From NCBI GenBank assembly GCA_017623215.1, contig JAGAPO010000072.1, positions 1 to 44,638 on the forward strand: DNA of 44,638 nucleotides. The letters run 5' to 3'. Below the pieces are notes generated by a model. The model did no database searches, had not been told where the DNA came from, and worked only from the letters and a program-made list of their open reading frames with translations. Shown piece after piece: positions 7,700 to 17,731 of the stretch. Positions within the stretch are counted from its first letter, which is position 1, and every line of letters begins with the position of its first letter. This stretch comes from Lachnospiraceae bacterium (lineage in GTDB: Bacteria; Bacillota; Clostridia; Lachnospirales; Lachnospiraceae). The translations under genes were made by a program, and so were the position numbers.

Positions 7700-9271
7700 A
7701 TGATGGAGCGTGTAGTTCTGCCAATTAATATAAGACCGGATATTCGTGCTTATATGAGTCATGTGACTATATTTTCTATATTGGACTTGAAAGATTTTGC
7801 AGAAGATATTCTGTTTGCTGATCCTGTTTATCTTGTGGATGAGGCAATTTATAATGCTGATAATATAAGTATGAATCAGCAACAGGTTGAGGTACAGAGA
7901 AAAGGCAAGGAATTCATACTATCATCAAAGCAGCATATAGAGAAGAAGCATGTAAACTTTTACTGGGAATCTCTGAATGCAGCAGAAGGTGTTTTGGAAT
8001 TCACGCTGCAGTTCAAACAGAGATTGGATGTGTTTCAACAACTTATAGTTCAAGTAAAGCAAGGATATTATATTGCGTTATATTCCAATGGGCAGGTGAG
8101 AGTTGTAAGTGATAAGTATCAGGATGATTTTTTCCTTGAACATAATCTGGTAGATATGGCTGCCAGGCTTTGTTTTGAATTTTCAAAAAACTATTTGAAG
8201 ATATCATACACCATATTGGATCATTCATCAGAACCGAAAGGATTATGTACTGTATCGACAGACTTCTCGGTACAAAGTCTCAATATTTGTTTGGCGCCAG
8301 CCTGCCATCCGGCGTATAATATTCTTTATAACAATTTTATCCAGCTCTCGATGCCAATCAATACGGCCGGACTAATATATTGCCATGGAATTGGGGAACA
8401 TAAAATATTTGACAATGTCTTAAAGAATTTTGAACTAAACCAGGACTACTTGGACGAATATCCGAGCCGTTTGAGCTTTATAAAGGGAGAATTAAAAAAG
8501 GGAAATTATGTAGGTATGCCTGCGGATGAGTATTATGTGCCAAATAGAGCTGCATATGGTAATTATCATTATATTCACGGGAATGTGATATATGCCTTTG
8601 ATGATGAAAAGCAGACTATAAATATGTTGGGGTATAAGGACTCATTAGAAGATTCGAAGGTTCCTTATGAAGAGGCAGAAAAAGCATTAACGAGTGAAAA
8701 TATCAAGAAACAATATTATAATGATTTTATGATCCATCGAAAGAATTATCGCTGTTATCCGGAATATTTTAACTTAAAAACAGTCATCAGAACGTTGAAA
8801 GAGTACAGGGATGGTACGGATACCTATGCACATTATGGAAATCTCGAAAGACATAACGTAAAAGAAGGTCGGGTATATGGATTGAACATATATGATGAGA
8901 TATTAAAGAAAGAGGATGTGTTTCAAAGCTTTATGCACGACAGACGCTGCTCATATATTATGACGGAGCATAAGATGATTATGTTAAAACGCCTTTCCTA
9001 TTTTTACGATACCGGAATATTAAAGAAGAAAGATTATACGATTCATAAAGAAAACTACGAGAATCTATATAGACTGTCTGAACGGATGTGCCTATTAATT
9101 TTAAAAAACAAGATCAAAAATAGGGAAGAAAATTATGAGAAAGTAAGAGAGTATTTAAAAAAAATGAAAACAGAAGAGACGATTATTTTAGATGCCCTTA
9201 TCAGAGATTTGGGTAGGAGAGAATGGCGCGGGGAAGACAACGTTTATCAATTTACTGATGCGTTTGTATGA
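7700..9271 (+). CDS. Unknown RiPP-cluster protein, possible C39/BtrH-like fold
   Basis: About 523 residues. ATG 7700 lies 9 nt after AAAGGCGG (7683-7690); ATG 7691 and 7703 are in frame and also possible. Residues about 60-190 are beta-rich and could form a jelly-roll. The stretch around residues 255-330, with the segments PADEYYVPNRAAYGNYHYIHG and VIYAFDDEKQTINMLGY, resembles the BtrH N-terminal/C39-like papain-fold domain of natural-product clusters; this is a weak pattern match. No clear Cys-His catalytic pair is visible. The C-terminal third is basic and helical. The last 18 residues (from 9215) are translated out of frame from a transporter remnant, so the true C-terminus was altered by a deletion. 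It is as AT-rich as the cluster and probably belongs to it. Confidence 0.6.
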   Translation: MMERVVLPINIRPDIRAYMSHVTIFSILDLKDFAEDILFADPVYLVDEAIYNADNISMNQQQVEVQRKGKEFILSSKQHIEKKHVNFYWESLNAAEGVLEFTLQFKQRLDVFQQLIVQVKQGYYIALYSNGQVRVVSDKYQDDFFLEHNLVDMAARLCFEFSKNYLKISYTILDHSSEPKGLCTVSTDFSVQSLNICLAPACHPAYNILYNNFIQLSMPINTAGLIYCHGIGEHKIFDNVLKNFELNQDYLDEYPSRLSFIKGELKKGNYVGMPADEYYVPNRAAYGNYHYIHGNVIYAFDDEKQTINMLGYKDSLEDSKVPYEEAEKALTSENIKKQYYNDFMIHRKNYRCYPEYFNLKTVIRTLKEYRDGTDTYAHYGNLERHNVKEGRVYGLNIYDEILKKEDVFQSFMHDRRCSYIMTEHKMIMLKRLSYFYDTGILKKKDYTIHKENYENLYRLSERMCLLILKNKIKNREENYEKVREYLKKMKTEETIILDALIRDLGRREWRGEDNVYQFTDAFV

Positions 9272-9530
9272 TACATCACAGGGGAAAATTACACTGGACG
9301 GTACCGACATAAAGGACTTTGACTTTCAGCAATATCGAAATTGCTTCGGAGTTGTGTTTCAAAATTATAAAGTGTTTGACTATTCTGTCTTAGAGAATAT
9401 TACATTGCAGAATACGGCCGAGATGGATCATAGCTCTTTGGAAAAAGTAGATAGGGTGATTGAAAAAGTTGGATTATATAATAAGATACAGTCCTTTGAA
9501 CGAGGGGTTCATACAAGCCTTGGAAGGGAG
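9213..9530 (+). pseudogene. Fragment of an ABC transporter ATPase domain
   Basis: The frame opens at Walker A (VGENGAGKTTFINLLMRLYD) and continues through GKITLDGTDI and the Q-loop (VVFQNYKVF) to VHTSLGRE. It stops there, just before where LSGGQ and Walker B should be. The membrane domain and the C-terminal half are absent. It differs from both intact ABC genes, so it is a third transporter truncated on both sides. The left breakpoint fuses with the preceding gene; the right one abuts a terminator hairpin before pth. Confidence 0.85.
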
Positions 9531-9553
9531 GCCGCCAGGAGACGGCCTCCTTT
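9527..9553. terminator. Hairpin at the cluster/pth junction
   Basis: GGAGGCCG (9527-9534) pairs with CGGCCTCC (9543-9550) around an 8-nt loop and is followed by only three T. It lies exactly where the transporter fragment loses homology, and probably is the old terminator of whatever preceded pth. Confidence 0.55.
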
Positions 9554-9576
9554 GCGATCATAGGCTTCTTTTCTGC

Positions 9577-9606
9577 TTGACACCACATTTCCCAAGGCAG
9601 TATAAT
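9577..9606 (+). promoter_or_regulatory. Sigma-A promoter of pth-mfd
   Basis: TTGACA (9577-9582) and TATAAT (9601-9606), both perfect consensus, are separated by 18 nt, about 100 nt ahead of pth. Confidence 0.8.
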
Positions 9607-9705
9607 AAAGGGTACGATTACTTTAATGACAGGACATTCGGGCGATCCGCGCCGGAGGCAGGCGAGGCCCGGAAGGCCGTGCAGAGCGGCAGAATGAGAG
9701 GATAT

Positions 9706-10275
9706 ATGAAGATTATTATCGGTCTTGGAAATCCCACGAGAGAGTACCAGGCAACCAGACATAATATTGGATTTGATACCATAACCAGGCTTTCGGATGA
9801 ATATAATATACCGTTGGACTTCAGGAAGCATAAGGCACTGTGCGGCAAGGGCTATATCGGAGGCGAGAAGGTGATTCTTGCGCAGCCGCAGACCTTTATG
9901 AACTTAAGCGGAGAGAGCGTGAGGGAACTGGTGGATTTTTATAAGGTGACGAATGAGGATATCATTGTGATCTATGATGACGTGGCGCTGGATGTGGGAC
10001 AGCTCAGAATTCGTCCGAAGGGAAGTGCCGGCGGGCACAATGGAATTAAGAGTATTATCGCGCATCTTGGGACGGAGGTATTTCCGAGAATCCGCGTTGG
10101 GGTTGGAGAGAAGCCGAAGAACTGGGATTTGGCAGACTATGTGCTGGGAAGATTTCCGGAAGAGGAGCAGCCTGTTATTCGCGAGGCGCTTGGGCGCGCG
10201 GCGAAGGCCTGTGAGACCATGATCGTGGATGGAATGGAAGAAGCGATGAATCTATATAATAGAAAGAACGTATAA
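9706..10275 (+). CDS. pth: Peptidyl-tRNA hydrolase
   Basis: The enzyme releases peptides from prematurely dissociated peptidyl-tRNA in the cytoplasm. The protein has 189 residues, the usual length. Visible family residues are the Asn of GLGNP near 10, the catalytic His of RHNIGF near 20, an Asp in YDDVALDVGQ, and the Asn of GSAGGHNGIKS. ATG 9706 was chosen because MKIIIGLGNP is the usual beginning; ATG 9694 four codons upstream is also in frame. It is followed by mfd, a conserved pairing in Firmicutes. It lies directly beside the decayed RiPP block but has its own consensus promoter. Confidence 0.95.
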   Translation: MKIIIGLGNPTREYQATRHNIGFDTITRLSDEYNIPLDFRKHKALCGKGYIGGEKVILAQPQTFMNLSGESVRELVDFYKVTNEDIIVIYDDVALDVGQLRIRPKGSAGGHNGIKSIIAHLGTEVFPRIRVGVGEKPKNWDLADYVLGRFPEEEQPVIREALGRAAKACETMIVDGMEEAMNLYNRKNV

Positions 10276-10381
10276 CAGGAGACGGGCAGGAGAAAGCAAA
10301 TGCCCTGAATTGATTCGGGGAGCCGAATAAAGCTGTTATTTACCAAGAACCCGTTTGCAGTCGAAGGGAGGACAGATTTCC

Positions 10382-13300
10382 GTGAGAACGTTTACAGAGC
10401 CGCTTGCCGGACTTCGAGAATATAATGAATTAACTGAATATCTTGCTGCGGGAAAGCTTCCGGTTATGGTGACCGGATGCATTGATTCGCAGAAATGCCA
10501 CCTGATAAACGCCCTGGGAGAGCATTATCCGTTCCGGCTGATTATCACCTACAACGATCTGAAAGCAAAGGAAATCTGCGAGGATTTTAAGCTGTATTGT
10601 AGAGAGTGTTTTGTCTACCCGGCAAAGGATATTATCTTTTTTTCTGCGGATATTCACGGCAATACGATTATAAGAGAGCGATTAAAGATCATCAGACGTC
10701 TGTTAGAGCGTAGACCGGTTACCGTTGTCGCGAGTCTGGACGCCGGACTGGACCGTGTGCTGCCGCTGTCCTTTCTGCAGAGGAACATCATTAAAATCGC
10801 AGTCGGAGAGAGCTACGAGTTAGAGGAGCTGACAAAGCGCCTGGTTCACCTGGGCTACGAGCGTCAGGGGCAGGTTGAGACGCCGGGCGAATTCGCGGTG
10901 AGAGGCGGAATTCTGGATATTTTCCCGCTGACCGAGGAGGCTCCGTATCGAATCGAGTTCTGGGATGATGAGGTCGATTCGATTCGGACCTTTGATGTGA
11001 ACAGCCAGCGTTCGATTGAGAATGTTGACGAGATGGTCATTTACCCTGCGGCGGAGATTATTTTGTCCGAGTCAACCAGGAATGCGGGGCTGAAAAAGAT
11101 TGAATTGGAGGAGAAGGAGTTCGTAAAGAAGCTCCGCAGCCAGTTCAAGACCGAGGAAGCGGCCAGAATCCGGGATATTGTAGAAGAATTCCGGGACAAT
11201 CTGACGAATCTGCAGGGCGCGGTCGGTCTGGAAAGCTACATTAGATATTTTTACGATGAGACGGTGTCGTTCTTCGATTATTTTGATAACGCGCAGTCTC
11301 TGATTATCGTTGATGAGCCGGGAAGAGTGACCGAGAAGGGGGAAGCGGTTACGACGGAGTTCCGTGAGAGTATGACGCAGCGAATCGAGAAGGGGTATAT
11401 TCTGCCGGGACAGGCGGATGTGCTGTTCGATTATCAAGCGGTGCTTGCCGGACTTGAGAACCGGAATACGATTCTGATGAGTACGATGGATTATAAGGCG
11501 AATCTGTTAAGCATCAAACGACGGTTTGATCTGACGGTTCGTTCGGTGAATCCTTACAATAATAATTTTGAAGTTCTGTTAAAAGACCTGGCGGAGTGGA
11601 AGAAGAACGGGTACCGCGTGATTTTGCTGTCCGCGTCGCGTACCAGAGCGATGCGTCTGGCGGAGGATCTGCGGGAGAATGGCCTGAGCGCGTTCTATGG
11701 AGAGGATATGGATCGAATCGTGCAGCCGGGAGAGATTCTAATTGCGGCGGGCGCGCTGCACAGGGGCTTTGAATATCCCCTCATCAAATTTGTGGTCATC
11801 TCCGAGAGCGATATCTTTGGAGCGGAGCGCAAAAAGAAGAAGAAAAAGACAACCTATGACGGTCAGAAGATCAACAGCTTCAATGAACTGGTACCGGGCG
11901 ATTACGTGGTGCATGAGAATCACGGTGTCGGAATCTATCGGGGAATTGAAAAGATTGAAGTCGATCGGGTGGCGAAGGATTATATTAAGATTGAATACGG
12001 CGGAGGCGGTGTGCTCTATATTCTTGCGACCGGCCTCGATGTCATCCAGAAATTCGCGGGAGCGGATGCAAAGCAGCCGAAGCTAAACAAGCTCAACTCG
12101 GTTGAGTGGAAGAATACCAAGACCCGTGTAAAAAAAGCGGTGAAGGATATTGCAGAGGATCTGGTGCTCCTGTACGCCGCACGCCAGAAGAAAAAGGGCT
12201 ATGCCTTTGGAGAGGATACTATCTGGCAGAAGGAATTCGAGGAAATGTTCCCGTACCAGGAGACGGATGATCAGCTCAAGGCGATTGAGGATACGAAACG
12301 CGACATGGAGAGCACGAAGATCATGGATCGCCTGGTCTGCGGCGACGTCGGCTACGGTAAGACCGAGATCGCGATTCGTGCCGCGTTCAAGGCGGTCTCC
12401 GACGGCAAGCAGGTTGCGTTCCTGGTGCCGACTACGATACTGGCACAGCAGCACTATAATACATTTTCGCAGAGAATGATGGACTTTCCGGTCAGCGTGG
12501 AGCTGATGAGCCGTTTCCGGACTCCGGCGGATCAGAAGAAGACGCTGGAACGCCTGAAAAAGGGAAGTGTGGATATCGTAATCGGAACGCATCGAATTCT
12601 GTCGAAGGATGTGGTATTTAAGGATCTGGGACTGCTCATTATTGACGAGGAGCAGCGCTTTGGCGTTGCGGATAAGGAGAAGATGAAGCAGTTAAAGGAG
12701 AATGTGGACGTTCTGACGCTGACCGCGACACCGATTCCGCGAACCCTTCATATGAGCCTGTCCGGAATCCGTGATATGAGTGTGCTCGACGAGCCGCCGG
12801 TAGATCGTCTTCCGATCCAGACCTATGTGCTGGAGCATAATGACGAGCTGATCCGCGAGGCAATCAACCGAGAGCTCTCCCGCGGCGGTCAGGTCTACTA
12901 CGTATACAATCGGGTCCAGGGAATCGACGAGGTTGCTGCGGCGGTTGCAAAGCTGGTGCCCGACGCAAATGTTGCATTTGCCCATGGTCAGATGAGCGAG
13001 AGGCAGCTGGAAAAGATTATGTTCGAATTCATCAACGGGGAACTGGATGTATTGGTCTCTACAACGATTATCGAGACCGGCCTTGACATCTCGAATGTCA
13101 ACACCATCATCATTGATGATGCGGATCGTCTCGGTCTTTCGCAGCTCTATCAGCTGCGCGGCCGCGTGGGACGATCGAACCGTTCTTCCTATGCATTTTT
13201 AATGTACAAACGCGACAAGATGCTGAAAGAGGTTGCAGAGAAGCGTCTTCAGGCAATCAAGGAATTCACGGAGCTTGGCTCGGGCTTTAAGATTGCGATG

Positions 13301-13933
13301 CGCGACCTCGAGATTCGCGGTGCAGGCAATCTCCTCGGTGCGGAGCAGAGCGGTCACATGGCGAGCGTCGGCTACGACATGTACTGCAGACTGCTGAATG
13401 AAGCCGTAAGACAGGTCAAAGGCGAGGAGGTTGAAGAAGAGACCTTTGCGACGACCGTGGACATGGAGCTGGATGCATTCATCCCATCCACCTATATCCG
13501 CAACGAGATTCAAAAGCTCGACATGTACAAACGTGTTGCCGGAATCGAGAACGAGGAAGAATTCATGGATATGCAGGAGGAACTGGTTGACCGTTTCGGA
13601 GATATTCCGACACCGGTGAATAATCTGCTCAATATTGCATTCTTAAAAGCACTCGCACACGAGGTGTATGTGACTGCTCTTGTCCAGAAGGGAAATGAAG
13701 TGAAGCTGACCATGTATCCGAAGGCAAAGCTTTCGGTAGAAAAGATTCCGGAGATGATTGCGGCGTATAACCCTTCCCTAAAACTGGTTACGGACGCGGT
13801 TCCGTACTTTATCTATCAGCTTCCGCAGGTACGCAAAGCCGGAAAGGTGGTAAAACCCGACCAGTATACTATATTTGAATGTGTGAAAAAGCTATTAAAT
13901 GATTTTAAGCTCTTGATAGAAGAGGGAAGATAG
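10382..13933 (+). CDS. mfd: Transcription-repair coupling factor
   Basis: Mfd is a DNA translocase that displaces RNA polymerase stalled at lesions and recruits UvrA. About 1183 residues, full length. Domains run from a UvrB-like N-terminal module through an RNA-polymerase-interaction region ([14 protein letters not shown]) to a RecG-like motor with Walker A (GDVGYGKTE, near 655), DEEQRFG (near 755) and a [11 protein letters not shown] motif VI. A C-terminal regulatory domain follows. GTG 10382 was chosen because GGGAGG (10366-10371) sits 10 nt upstream; a TTG at 10355 has no site. It lies downstream of pth, probably co-transcribed. Confidence 0.97.
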   Translation: MRTFTEPLAGLREYNELTEYLAAGKLPVMVTGCIDSQKCHLINALGEHYPFRLIITYNDLKAKEICEDFKLYCRECFVYPAKDIIFFSADIHGNTIIRERLKIIRRLLERRPVTVVASLDAGLDRVLPLSFLQRNIIKIAVGESYELEELTKRLVHLGYERQGQVETPGEFAVRGGILDIFPLTEEAPYRIEFWDDEVDSIRTFDVNSQRSIENVDEMVIYPAAEIILSESTRNAGLKKIELEEKEFVKKLRSQFKTEEAARIRDIVEEFRDNLTNLQGAVGLESYIRYFYDETVSFFDYFDNAQSLIIVDEPGRVTEKGEAVTTEFRESMTQRIEKGYILPGQADVLFDYQAVLAGLENRNTILMSTMDYKANLLSIKRRFDLTVRSVNPYNNNFEVLLKDLAEWKKNGYRVILLSASRTRAMRLAEDLRENGLSAFYGEDMDRIVQPGEILIAAGALHRGFEYPLIKFVVISESDIFGAERKKKKKKTTYDGQKINSFNELVPGDYVVHENHGVGIYRGIEKIEVDRVAKDYIKIEYGGGGVLYILATGLDVIQKFAGADAKQPKLNKLNSVEWKNTKTRVKKAVKDIAEDLVLLYAARQKKKGYAFGEDTIWQKEFEEMFPYQETDDQLKAIEDTKRDMESTKIMDRLVCGDVGYGKTEIAIRAAFKAVSDGKQVAFLVPTTILAQQHYNTFSQRMMDFPVSVELMSRFRTPADQKKTLERLKKGSVDIVIGTHRILSKDVVFKDLGLLIIDEEQRFGVADKEKMKQLKENVDVLTLTATPIPRTLHMSLSGIRDMSVLDEPPVDRLPIQTYVLEHNDELIREAINRELSRGGQVYYVYNRVQGIDEVAAAVAKLVPDANVAFAHGQMSERQLEKIMFEFINGELDVLVSTTIIETGLDISNVNTIIIDDADRLGLSQLYQLRGRVGRSNRSSYAFLMYKRDKMLKEVAEKRLQAIKEFTELGSGFKIAMRDLEIRGAGNLLGAEQSGHMASVGYDMYCRLLNEAVRQVKGEEVEEETFATTVDMELDAFIPSTYIRNEIQKLDMYKRVAGIENEEEFMDMQEELVDRFGDIPTPVNNLLNIAFLKALAHEVYVTALVQKGNEVKLTMYPKAKLSVEKIPEMIAAYNPSLKLVTDAVPYFIYQLPQVRKAGKVVKPDQYTIFECVKKLLNDFKLLIEEGR

Positions 13934-13941
13934 GCTATAAT
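13913..13941 (+). promoter_or_regulatory. Sigma-A promoter of the foldase gene, inside mfd 3' end
   Basis: TTGATA (13913-13918), a 17-nt spacer, and TATAAT (13936-13941). The -35 box and most of the spacer lie in the last codons of mfd. Confidence 0.7.
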
Positions 13942-13981
13942 CAAACACAGGAAGCGTACTTCCGAAGGAAAAGAGAAAGCA

Positions 13982-14006
13982 GGTCAGAATCCGGATGATT
14001 CTGACC
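13982..14006 (+). promoter_or_regulatory. Hairpin in the 5' leader of the foldase gene
   Basis: GGTCAGAATC (13982-13991) and GATTCTGACC (13997-14006) are perfect 10-bp arms around CGGAT. There is no T-run, and it lies about 40 nt into the predicted leader. It may be a stabilising or regulatory RNA stem. Confidence 0.4.
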
Positions 14007-14074
14007 GGTATAGATGCATAGACCCGGGACTCGAAAGAGTAAGTATTGGAATCGGGCGGAAAGAGGAGCAGGAG

Positions 14075-15157
14075 ATGAAGAAATACAGACTGGCAGCAAT
14101 TTTGCTGGGAATGATTATAGGAATTACAAGTATGACCGGATGCGGCGGCTCGGGCGACAGCGGGGCGGAGGTAACTCCGACTCCGGAACCGGTAAGCGAG
14201 ACGAACAGTGTCTGGGACAAAGATCCGGTTGCGGTGCTGGGAGATATTGAGATTTCATACCGGGAGCTGATGATATACCTCCAGTCCACAAAGCAGGAAT
14301 ACGAACAGCAATACGGCAGCGAGGTCTGGGGCTACGCGTTAGACGCGGACGGTACGACAATCTGGGATTTTGTACGGGAGATGACATTAGAGCAGCTGAT
14401 CTATCTGAAGATTGTCTGCGCACAGGCGGAGCCGCTGAATGTAAGCCTGACCGAGGACGAGGTCATGGACATCAACGACTACACAGAGGAATATATGGAT
14501 TACTTTACCGAGGATGAGATCGAATACTTCGGGATCACGGAAGAATTGATTCGCGGTATTTACACGGAGAACCTGCTTGCGGAGAAGATTTATGAGACGA
14601 TAACGCTGCGGGCGGACACGGAAGTCGCGGACGAGGATGCAAGGCAGGTCAAGGTATATCAGATCTTCGTACAGACGGATGGCTTTGATGCGGAGGGAAA
14701 CCAGCTCAAGCTTACTGACGACGAACTGGCCGAGAAGAAGCAGAAAGCGTCCGATTTGCTTGCAGGCGCGAAGGAAGCCGAGGACTTTAAAGCGTATGCG
14801 CAGGCGAATACCGAGGATACCGCTCAGCTGGAGGAGACCTTCGGAAGAGGTGACAGAGACGATGTGATTGTCAACGCCGCATTTGCTTTGCAGAAGGGTG
14901 AGATGAGCGGGATCATAGAGGCGGAGGATGGTTATTACATTCTCTACTGTGTGGAGGAGACGGATGAGGCTGCGACCGCGGAGCGGAAGGAAGAGATTAT
15001 CGCGGAACGCCAGAAGGCACTGTTCGAGGAATACTATGACGAATGGTCTGCAGAATATGAGATAGTGATGAATGATGAGGTCTGGAAGACTGTGACGAGA
15101 GATCCGTACGAGAACGCCGAGGTCGAGGTCGAGAGCCGGACCGAGGAGGAAGAATAA
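14075..15157 (+). CDS. PrsA/SurA-like peptidyl-prolyl isomerase lipoprotein
   Basis: A 360-residue extracytoplasmic foldase. The signal peptide (MKKYRLAAILLGMIIGITS) leads to a lipobox ending at C23 (MTGC), followed by a low-complexity Gly/Ser/Pro linker. Residues about 55-185 form a SurA-like chaperone helical region (DIEISYRELMIYLQ). A parvulin-like segment follows at about 187-305 (KVYQIFVQTDGF, FAYAL-like FALQKGEMSGII, GYYILYC). The C-terminus is strongly acidic. The start follows AGGAGCAGGAG. Placement directly after mfd is the conserved clostridial order pth-mfd-prsA-spoVT. It probably assists folding of secreted proteins at the outer membrane face. Confidence 0.85.
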   Translation: MKKYRLAAILLGMIIGITSMTGCGGSGDSGAEVTPTPEPVSETNSVWDKDPVAVLGDIEISYRELMIYLQSTKQEYEQQYGSEVWGYALDADGTTIWDFVREMTLEQLIYLKIVCAQAEPLNVSLTEDEVMDINDYTEEYMDYFTEDEIEYFGITEELIRGIYTENLLAEKIYETITLRADTEVADEDARQVKVYQIFVQTDGFDAEGNQLKLTDDELAEKKQKASDLLAGAKEAEDFKAYAQANTEDTAQLEETFGRGDRDDVIVNAAFALQKGEMSGIIEAEDGYYILYCVEETDEAATAERKEEIIAERQKALFEEYYDEWSAEYEIVMNDEVWKTVTRDPYENAEVEVESRTEEEE

Positions 15158-15167
15158 GAAAAGCCGG

Positions 15168-15231
15168 CGCCTGGCCGCCCTCTCTCAATAGTATCCCTTT
15201 GGAATGTGTTGGAGTGCGGTCAGGCGTTTTT
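15168..15231 (+). terminator. Rho-independent terminator after the foldase
   Basis: CGCCTGGCCGC (15168-15178) pairs with GCGGTCAGGCG (15216-15226) with one G-U pair and is followed by five T. Confidence 0.75.
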
Positions 15232-15529
15232 GGGGTTGGGGAGTGAAAGGATTGGGAACGGAGAACATGGGCTTAGGGGAAGCAGCCGTGTCAAAATCAT
15301 TTTTAGAAAATTTTAATATTCCGCTCAGAAGTCATTAAGACAGATGCAGTATAGTTATTACATACAGGTGCAGTAAGACCGGACGCCGGACTCCATTCCG
15401 GCGATTGCGATACCGCAGCTGCATGAAATAGACAAAAAGACAGAACCGGCTGAGAAGGACAGGGATTTTCAGACGGAGCATAATGCCGGAGTGCCAAAAA
15501 GGCGGCGGACTGGCAGGAAGAGGTGTGAT
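15232..15529. other. Intergenic gap without a recognisable gene
   Basis: About 300 nt between the foldase terminator and the NatA-like gene. No convincing reading frame or consensus promoter was found. An AT-rich stretch at 15295-15325 is the likeliest promoter area for the following transporter. Confidence 0.5.
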
Positions 15530-16303
15530 ATGATTGAAGTCAAAAATCTGACCAAGATTTACAAGCTGAACAAAAAGCAGATGGCGGAGCAGAAGACGAA
15601 GGACAGCATAAAAAAAGCTGTGGATAACGTAACGCTGACCGCAAAAGAAGGCGAGATATATGGCCTTTTGGGACCGAACGGCGCGGGAAAGACAACGACG
15701 CTGCGCTGCGTCGCAACCCTGTTAAAGCCAACGGAGGGAAGCGTCAGCGTATGCGGCTACGACACGGTGGAGCAGCCGGACAAGGTGCGGGAGTCCATCA
15801 GCTTCTTAACGAACGAGATCAAGCTGGATCCGCAGTTTTCCCCCAAGTACATGTTCAATTTTTTCGGACGCCTTCGCGGAATTGATCAGAAGACGATAGA
15901 CGAGCGCAGAGAAGAGCTGTTCGACTATTTTGGAATTCACGCGTTTGAAGACAAGAAGATTGAAGAGCTTTCAACTGGTATGAAGCAGAAGGCGGCGATT
16001 GCAGTCAGCCTGGTTCACGATCCGAAGGTGGTTATCTTCGACGAACCGACGAACGGCCTGGATATTGTAACAGCCCGCGGCGTAACGGATTATCTGAAGA
16101 TTCTAAAAGAGCGGGGCAAGCTTGTCATCGTGTCCACGCACATCATGAGCGAGGCGGAGAAGCTCTGCGACCGAATCGGAATTATAATCAATGGCCGTAA
16201 GGCAGCAGAGGGTACGCTTGATGAGATCCTGGCTCAGACCGGAGCCTCGGATCTGGAAGACGCGTTCTTTGAATATTACAAGCAGTACCATAAGGAGGTC
16301 TGA
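15530..16303 (+). CDS. NatA-like ABC transporter ATP-binding protein
   Basis: A 257-residue ATPase that powers the permease encoded 4 nt downstream. Walker A is GPNGAGKTTT near 48, the signature is LSTGM (typical of the NatA/DrrA class) near 145, and Walker B is VVIFDEPTNGLD near 168, followed by a His switch in VSTHIMSE. ATG 15530 follows GGAAGAGGTG. In Bacillus NatAB expels sodium; related pairs export drugs or lipids, so the substrate is open. The pair is closed by a very strong terminator and seems to be a two-gene operon. Confidence 0.85.
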   Translation: MIEVKNLTKIYKLNKKQMAEQKTKDSIKKAVDNVTLTAKEGEIYGLLGPNGAGKTTTLRCVATLLKPTEGSVSVCGYDTVEQPDKVRESISFLTNEIKLDPQFSPKYMFNFFGRLRGIDQKTIDERREELFDYFGIHAFEDKKIEELSTGMKQKAAIAVSLVHDPKVVIFDEPTNGLDIVTARGVTDYLKILKERGKLVIVSTHIMSEAEKLCDRIGIIINGRKAAEGTLDEILAQTGASDLEDAFFEYYKQYHKEV

Positions 16304-16307
16304 GACG

Positions 16308-17528
16308 ATGAAAGGCGCAAAGATAATTATACAAAAAGAATTGACAAGAGTATTTAAGGATAAAAAGCTGGTATTCAGCCTGTTCGTACTCCCGGCGGTC
16401 ATGATGATCGGTATCTACAGCCTGATCGGCTTTCTGATTGGAAATATGGAGGATGATGTGGAGCAGCACATTTCCCAGGTATATGTGCAGAACGCGCCGG
16501 AGGGCTTTGATGCGCTGGTAAAAGAGAGCGGCTACGGTGAGACTGCGCAGATTGAATATCTGGAAGCGGGAGAAGATACGGCCGCGATTCAGGATTCGAT
16601 TCGGGACGGAGATGCAGAGCTGCTAATTGTATTTGAAGAGGATTTCCTTGAGAAGATAGCGGCGTATCAGAGTGCGGGGGACGCCATTCCGGAGGTTGCG
16701 ATCTATTATACCACCTCGGGAAACTATTCCACCGTTGCAAGAGATAACCTGGAGGCGGCGGTTCTTAGTAATTATGAAAAGCTGCGGTTGGGGGAGCGAA
16801 TCGGCAATCTGGAACAGCTGACCGTATTTAACCGCAGCTATGCAGATCTGGTGGATGAGAATAAGATGGGCGGCGAGGTACTCGGAATGATGCTTCCTTA
16901 TCTGATTACCTTCATGCTCTTCGTCGGTGCGATGAGCCTTGGCGTAGACGCGATTACCGGTGAAAAAGAGCGCGGAACCATGGCGAGTATGCTGCTCACG
17001 CCGGTGAAGCGCCAGGAGATCGTACTCGGCAAGCTGGTATCCTTAAGCATCTTATCGAGCATATCCGCCGTCGTCTATGCAGTGTCGATGATTGCGGCAA
17101 TGCCGATTATGTTAAAGAGCGTGGCCGGAGATGCCGAGCTTCCGTTCTCAATTGAATTCAGCGCGGTTCAGGTCATTCAGCTAATTGTCATCATGCTGGC
17201 TATGGTGTACCTCTATGTAGCACTGGTATCCCTGGTAGCGGTGCTCGCAAGAACTGCGAAGGAGGCCAACACCTATGTGTCCCCGATCTACATCATTGTT
17301 CTGGTAGCCGGAATGCTCACCATGTATCAGGGCGGCATTGAGAAATCGCTTGCAAGCTACGCGATTCCGATCTACGGCAACGCGATCGCAATTCAGAACC
17401 TCCTGCTCGGTGAACTGACGCTCGTTCAGTTCGGCTTAAGCGTCGGAGGCACCGTACTTGCAGCGTTGATACTGACAGCCTGCATCACGAAGGCATTTAA
17501 TAGTGAGAAAGTAATGTTCAACGCATAA
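16308..17528 (+). CDS. NatB-like ABC-2 permease
   Basis: A 406-residue membrane protein with one N-terminal helix (LVFSLFVLPAVMMIGIYSLIGFLI, about 23-46). A large extracytoplasmic domain follows to about residue 185, then about five helices in the C-terminal half (PYLITFMLFVGAMSLG; SILSSISAVVYAVSMIA; YVSPIYIIVLVAGMLTM). The motif DAITGEKERGTMASMLLTPV is typical of NatB/ABC-2 permeases. ATG 16308 follows TAAGGAGG. It pairs with the ATPase just upstream. Confidence 0.85.
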   Translation: MKGAKIIIQKELTRVFKDKKLVFSLFVLPAVMMIGIYSLIGFLIGNMEDDVEQHISQVYVQNAPEGFDALVKESGYGETAQIEYLEAGEDTAAIQDSIRDGDAELLIVFEEDFLEKIAAYQSAGDAIPEVAIYYTTSGNYSTVARDNLEAAVLSNYEKLRLGERIGNLEQLTVFNRSYADLVDENKMGGEVLGMMLPYLITFMLFVGAMSLGVDAITGEKERGTMASMLLTPVKRQEIVLGKLVSLSILSSISAVVYAVSMIAAMPIMLKSVAGDAELPFSIEFSAVQVIQLIVIMLAMVYLYVALVSLVAVLARTAKEANTYVSPIYIIVLVAGMLTMYQGGIEKSLASYAIPIYGNAIAIQNLLLGELTLVQFGLSVGGTVLAALILTACITKAFNSEKVMFNA

Positions 17529-17577
17529 AGGGACGAAAAGAGAAGCTATACAGAAGTATTTTAAGAATAGTAATTGA

Positions 17578-17627
17578 AACGCGGTCCAGCTCTATCGGTG
17601 CTTGCCGATAGAGCTGGACCGCGTTTT
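17578..17627 (+). terminator. Strong terminator after natAB-like operon
   Basis: GCGGTCCAGCTCTATCGG (17581-17598) and its exact complement (17605-17622) form an 18-bp stem, extended by flanking C/G and A/T pairs, with loop TGCTTG and a TTTT tail. Confidence 0.9.
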
Positions 17628-17731
17628 CTGTCATAGGAAATCCCTCCGGAATCCCTTATGACAGAAAAGCCCTCCGGGGATGCTCACTCGCACGAAGAGG
17701 AAGAATATTGCTTACGCGACTGCGCAAGGCG

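Noticed and set aside
12083..12592. Long minus-strand frame inside mfd
   Set aside because: Opposite a fully conserved helicase domain and without a ribosome site or recognisable family.
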